DNA of 35,093 nucleotides from an uncultured Clostridia bacterium (GTDB taxonomy: Bacteria; Bacillota; Clostridia; Christensenellales; Borkfalkiaceae): assembly GCA_947595585.1 (NCBI GenBank), contig CANQET010000016.1:1-35093 (forward strand), written 5' to 3'. Within the stretch, counting starts at the first letter, position 1; each line of letters opens with the position of its first letter. Shown here piece after piece: positions 33,601 to 35,093 of this stretch. Position numbers and translations under genes: made by a program. The notes under the pieces were generated by a model that worked only from the letters and a program-made list of their open reading frames with translations, did not search any database and had not been told where the DNA came from.

Positions 33601-34679
33601 CACTTGGGGAGCTTGACGACGACGTAATCGAGGGTGGGCTCGAAGCAGGCGTACGTCTTGCCCGTGACGTCGTTCTTGATCTCGTCGAGGGTATAGCCGA
33701 GGGCGATCTTGGTCGCCACCTTCGCGATGGGATAGCCCGTCGCCTTGGAGGCGAGCGCCGAGGAGCGCGAAACGCGGGGATTGACTTCGATCACGGCGTA
33801 GTCGAAGCTATCGGGATAGAGGGCGAATTGGCAGTTGCACCCCCCTTCGATGCCGAGCTCGGTGATGATATCGAGGGAAGCCGTGCGGAGCATCTGGTAT
33901 TCTTTATCCGAGAGGGTGACGGCGGGCGCGATGACGATCGAATCCCCCGTATGCACGCCGACGGGATCGATGTTTTCCATGGAGCAGACCGTGATGACGT
34001 TGCCCACGCTGTCGCGGAGGACTTCGAACTCGATCTCCTTCCAGCCGCCGATGTATTTTTCGATGAGGACCTGCGTGATGGGCGAGAGCATCAGCCCGTT
34101 GTGGGAGATGAGGCGGAGCTCCGCTTCATCCTTTGCGACGCCGCCGCCCGCCCCGCCGAGCGTGAAGGCGGGCCGCACGATGACGGGATAGCCGAGCTTT
34201 TCCGCGATCGCCACGCATTCTTCCACCGTGTAGGCGATATCCGAGGGAACGACGGGCTGCCCGAGCTTCTGCATGGTCTCTTTGAAGAGTTCGCGGTCTT
34301 CGGCACGGTCGATGGCGTCGAGCTTGGTGCCGATGAGCTTCACTCCCCACTCGTCCAAAAATCCGCTCTTGGCGAGCTTACAGCCCATCGTGAGCCCCGT
34401 CTGGCCGCCGAGCGAGGCGAGCAAGCTATCGGGGCGCTCCTTGATGATGATGCGCTTCAAGCTGTCTTCGGTGAGCGGCTCGAGGTAGATCTCGTCGGCG
34501 AGCATCTTGTCCGTCATGATCGTCGCGGGGTTGGAATTGCAGAGGACGACGTTACAGCCCGCATCCTTGAGGACGCGGCAGGCCTGTGCGCCGGCGTAGT
34601 CGAATTCCGCCGCCTGTCCGATGACGATGGGGCCCGATCCGATGACGAGTACTTTTTTGATATCGCTTTTCTTGGGCAT
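30615..34679 (-). CDS. carB-dapF: Carbamoyl-phosphate synthase large subunit fused to diaminopimelate epimerase (CarB-DapF)
   Basis: 1354 residues without an internal stop. Residues 1 to about 1074 are a complete CarB: two ATP-grasp synthetase halves (VIGSGPIVIGQAAEFDYAG at the start, VIGSGPIRIGQGIEFDYS near 560), an oligomerisation region between, and a methylglyoxal-synthase-like allosteric domain ending DINHLR. After the linker TKK, residues 1075-1354 are a complete DapF: KMQSCGNDY, Cys1153 in AGNAIRC and Cys1296 in ACGTGAA, the two catalytic cysteines. The first half makes carbamoyl phosphate for arginine and pyrimidines with CarA; the second interconverts LL- and meso-diaminopimelate. 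The ATG has AAGGGG upstream and lies 54 bases after carA. A DapF fused to CarB is not usual in my knowledge. Confidence 0.95.
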   Translation of the reverse strand: MPKKSDIKKVLVIGSGPIVIGQAAEFDYAGAQACRVLKDAGCNVVLCNSNPATIMTDKMLADEIYLEPLTEDSLKRIIIKERPDSLLASLGGQTGLTMGCKLAKSGFLDEWGVKLIGTKLDAIDRAEDRELFKETMQKLGQPVVPSDIAYTVEECVAIAEKLGYPVIVRPAFTLGGAGGGVAKDEAELRLISHNGLMLSPITQVLIEKYIGGWKEIEFEVLRDSVGNVITVCSMENIDPVGVHTGDSIVIAPAVTLSDKEYQMLRTASLDIITELGIEGGCNCQFALYPDSFDYAVIEVNPRVSRSSALASKATGYPIAKVATKIALGYTLDEIKNDVTGKTYACFEPTLDYVVVKLPKWPFDKFLYAHRDLGSRMKATGEVMAIGASFEQALMKAVRGAEISLDTLNHPKFLGMSAEALRLEIARQTDERIFAVYAALKAGISVEEIYAVTKIDEWFLEKLVRLIAYERSIAGKKLTRGEYLQGKKLGFTDGALSRISGSPLPMHRCACFKMVDTCAAEFSARTPYFYSTYDDIAHDEAKPFVEKSIAEKKRRVIVIGSGPIRIGQGIEFDYSSVHCVWTLKELGYEVVIINNNPETVSTDFDTADRLYFESLTPEDVQSVIDVEKPYGVVITFGGQTAIKLCAYLAKTGVRILGTSADSVDMAEDRERFDRLLGRFGIARPKGLTVMTKKEAVAAAETLGYPVLLRPSYVIGGQNMTIAFTENDISRYMDVILAQHIENPVLCDKYLMGSELEVDAISDGTDVLIPGIMQHVERAGVHSGDSIAVYPPYHLSDAMKGRIVEVSTQLALELRTKGLINIQYLIYENRLYVIEVNPRASRTIPYISKVTGVPMVELATKIMAGAKLKKLGFGTGLYPDSPYVAVKVPVFSFEKLNDVNSQLGPEMKSTGEVLGIGKTIEEALFKGLVSAGFKMCHPTKEKPVGVYFTVNDQDKFEVVSIAKKFADLGCDLYATAGTAKVIEDLGVEVTVVERLKATKQVCELMDAGKIDYIIYTGKTDVDSIADYIELHHHAILLGITVLTSLDTANALCDIIASKFTEYNTELVDINHLRTKKTELSFVKMQSCGNDYIYFDDLEGKITCPESLAINFADRHYGIGGDGIVLIERSSLADAKMRIFNQDGTEGLMAGNAIRCVAKYLYEKGIVPKEKISIETLSGIKEVTVYSFGGVVTSASADLGIAEFRGARIPSVWKGPKIVDHPMEIDGKELLVTLVNLGNPHCVIFCDKVDDVPVATLGPKIENSEYFPQKTNVEFVRVVNPSTIKMRVWERGNGETYACGTGAAAAAVACVIKGLCPRDADITVKVRGGDLIVRYSQDGTVTLTGNCEKIYEGKVEF

Positions 34680-34733
34680 AGTGTTCCCCTTTGAGAAGTT
34701 TTTGCGGCCGCATTGCGGACGCAGCGCGCGGGC

Positions 34734-35093
34734 TTACTTTGCCGCCTTCATGCGCGCGATGAATGTTTCGAACAGAAAACTTGCGTCGTGCGGTCCGCCG
34801 CACGCTTCGGGGTGGAATTGCACGGTGGAGGCCCCGATCTCGGGGTAATCCATGCCCTCGCAGGTGCCGTCGTTGACGTTGACATAGGAGAGCGTACCGT
34901 TCGGGACGGAGCCCGCCACGACTTCGTAGCCGTGGTTCTGGGAGGTGATGAATACCCGCCCCGTCGCAAGTTCCATGACGGGTTGGTTGGCGCCGCGGTG
35001 GCCGTATTTCATCTTACGGGTCTGCCCGCCCATGGCGAGGGCGAAGAGCTGGTGCCCGAGGCAGATGCCGAAGATAGGCTTCTTGCCCGCGAG
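34734..35093 (-). CDS. carA: Carbamoyl-phosphate synthase small subunit, C-terminal part
   Basis: The last 119 residues of the glutamine amidotransferase; the gene continues past the window edge. FGICLGHQ contains the catalytic Cys of the class I amidotransferase triad, and FHPEACGGPHD contains the His and Glu. MKYGHRGANQPV and SQNHGYEV are the usual flanking motifs. It supplies ammonia from glutamine to CarB, encoded 54 bases downstream in the same direction. Confidence 0.96.
   Translation of the reverse strand, partial: LAGKKPIFGICLGHQLFALAMGGQTRKMKYGHRGANQPVMELATGRVFITSQNHGYEVVAGSVPNGTLSYVNVNDGTCEGMDYPEIGASTVQFHPEACGGPHDASFLFETFIARMKAAK

Overview
The window is a dense, G+C-rich bacterial chromosome segment, most likely from an uncultured or gut-type Firmicute (Clostridia). 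The pointers are the miaB-mutS-mutL-miaA cluster, an ECF-type BioY, an ABC-F ATPase, CCA-encoding tRNAs, strong Shine-Dalgarno sites, sigma-A-like promoters with a 17-base spacer, and rho-independent terminators. TGA is an ordinary stop codon (several ATGA/GTGA overlaps). The lineage is inference from gene content; nothing here fixes the genus.

Left part (1-6988): a two-tRNA transcript (Val-GAC then Leu-TAG, minus strand) with its own promoter and terminator; a plus-strand glycolipid-type glycosyltransferase; convergent metK-bioY; a plus-strand radical SAM activase-like gene whose promoter predicts a leaderless mRNA; a possible 43-residue ORF antisense to that gene's end; and an ABC-F ATPase closed by two terminator hairpins.

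Accessory part (7073-13925): a lone tyrosine recombinase; a DUF2779-type protein with two predicted nuclease folds; a secreted lipoprotein with a DUF4832/glycosidase-like body broken by a one-base frameshift; a small membrane protein; and an A+T-rich island holding the two ends of an McrBC-type restriction system whose middle has been deleted. Imperfect 24-25-base direct repeats lie at 11802 and 13833 on either side of the island.

Central operon (25534 down to 13884, minus strand): one promoter, then sirtuin, miaB, a large zinc-ribbon/TPR/TIR/coiled-coil/leucine-rich-repeat protein, mutS, mutL, miaA, a methionine-gamma-lyase-like PLP enzyme and a membrane protein. Most joints overlap or are a few bases wide. 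The TIR-LRR gene sits one base after miaB and 13 bases before mutS, so an immune-receptor-like protein is co-transcribed with mismatch repair and tRNA modification. It is the best candidate here for an undescribed system; its LRR half is visibly poorer in G+C than its TIR half.

Right part (25588-35093): a class A penicillin-binding protein whose 3' end runs 85 bases into convergent thiI, then a minus-strand operon carA, a carB-dapF fusion, a two-helix membrane protein, a cysteine desulfurase and thiI. The fusion joins arginine/pyrimidine precursor synthesis to meso-diaminopimelate (cell wall/lysine) synthesis in one 1354-residue protein; desulfurase plus ThiI form a sulfur relay for 4-thiouridine/thiazole.
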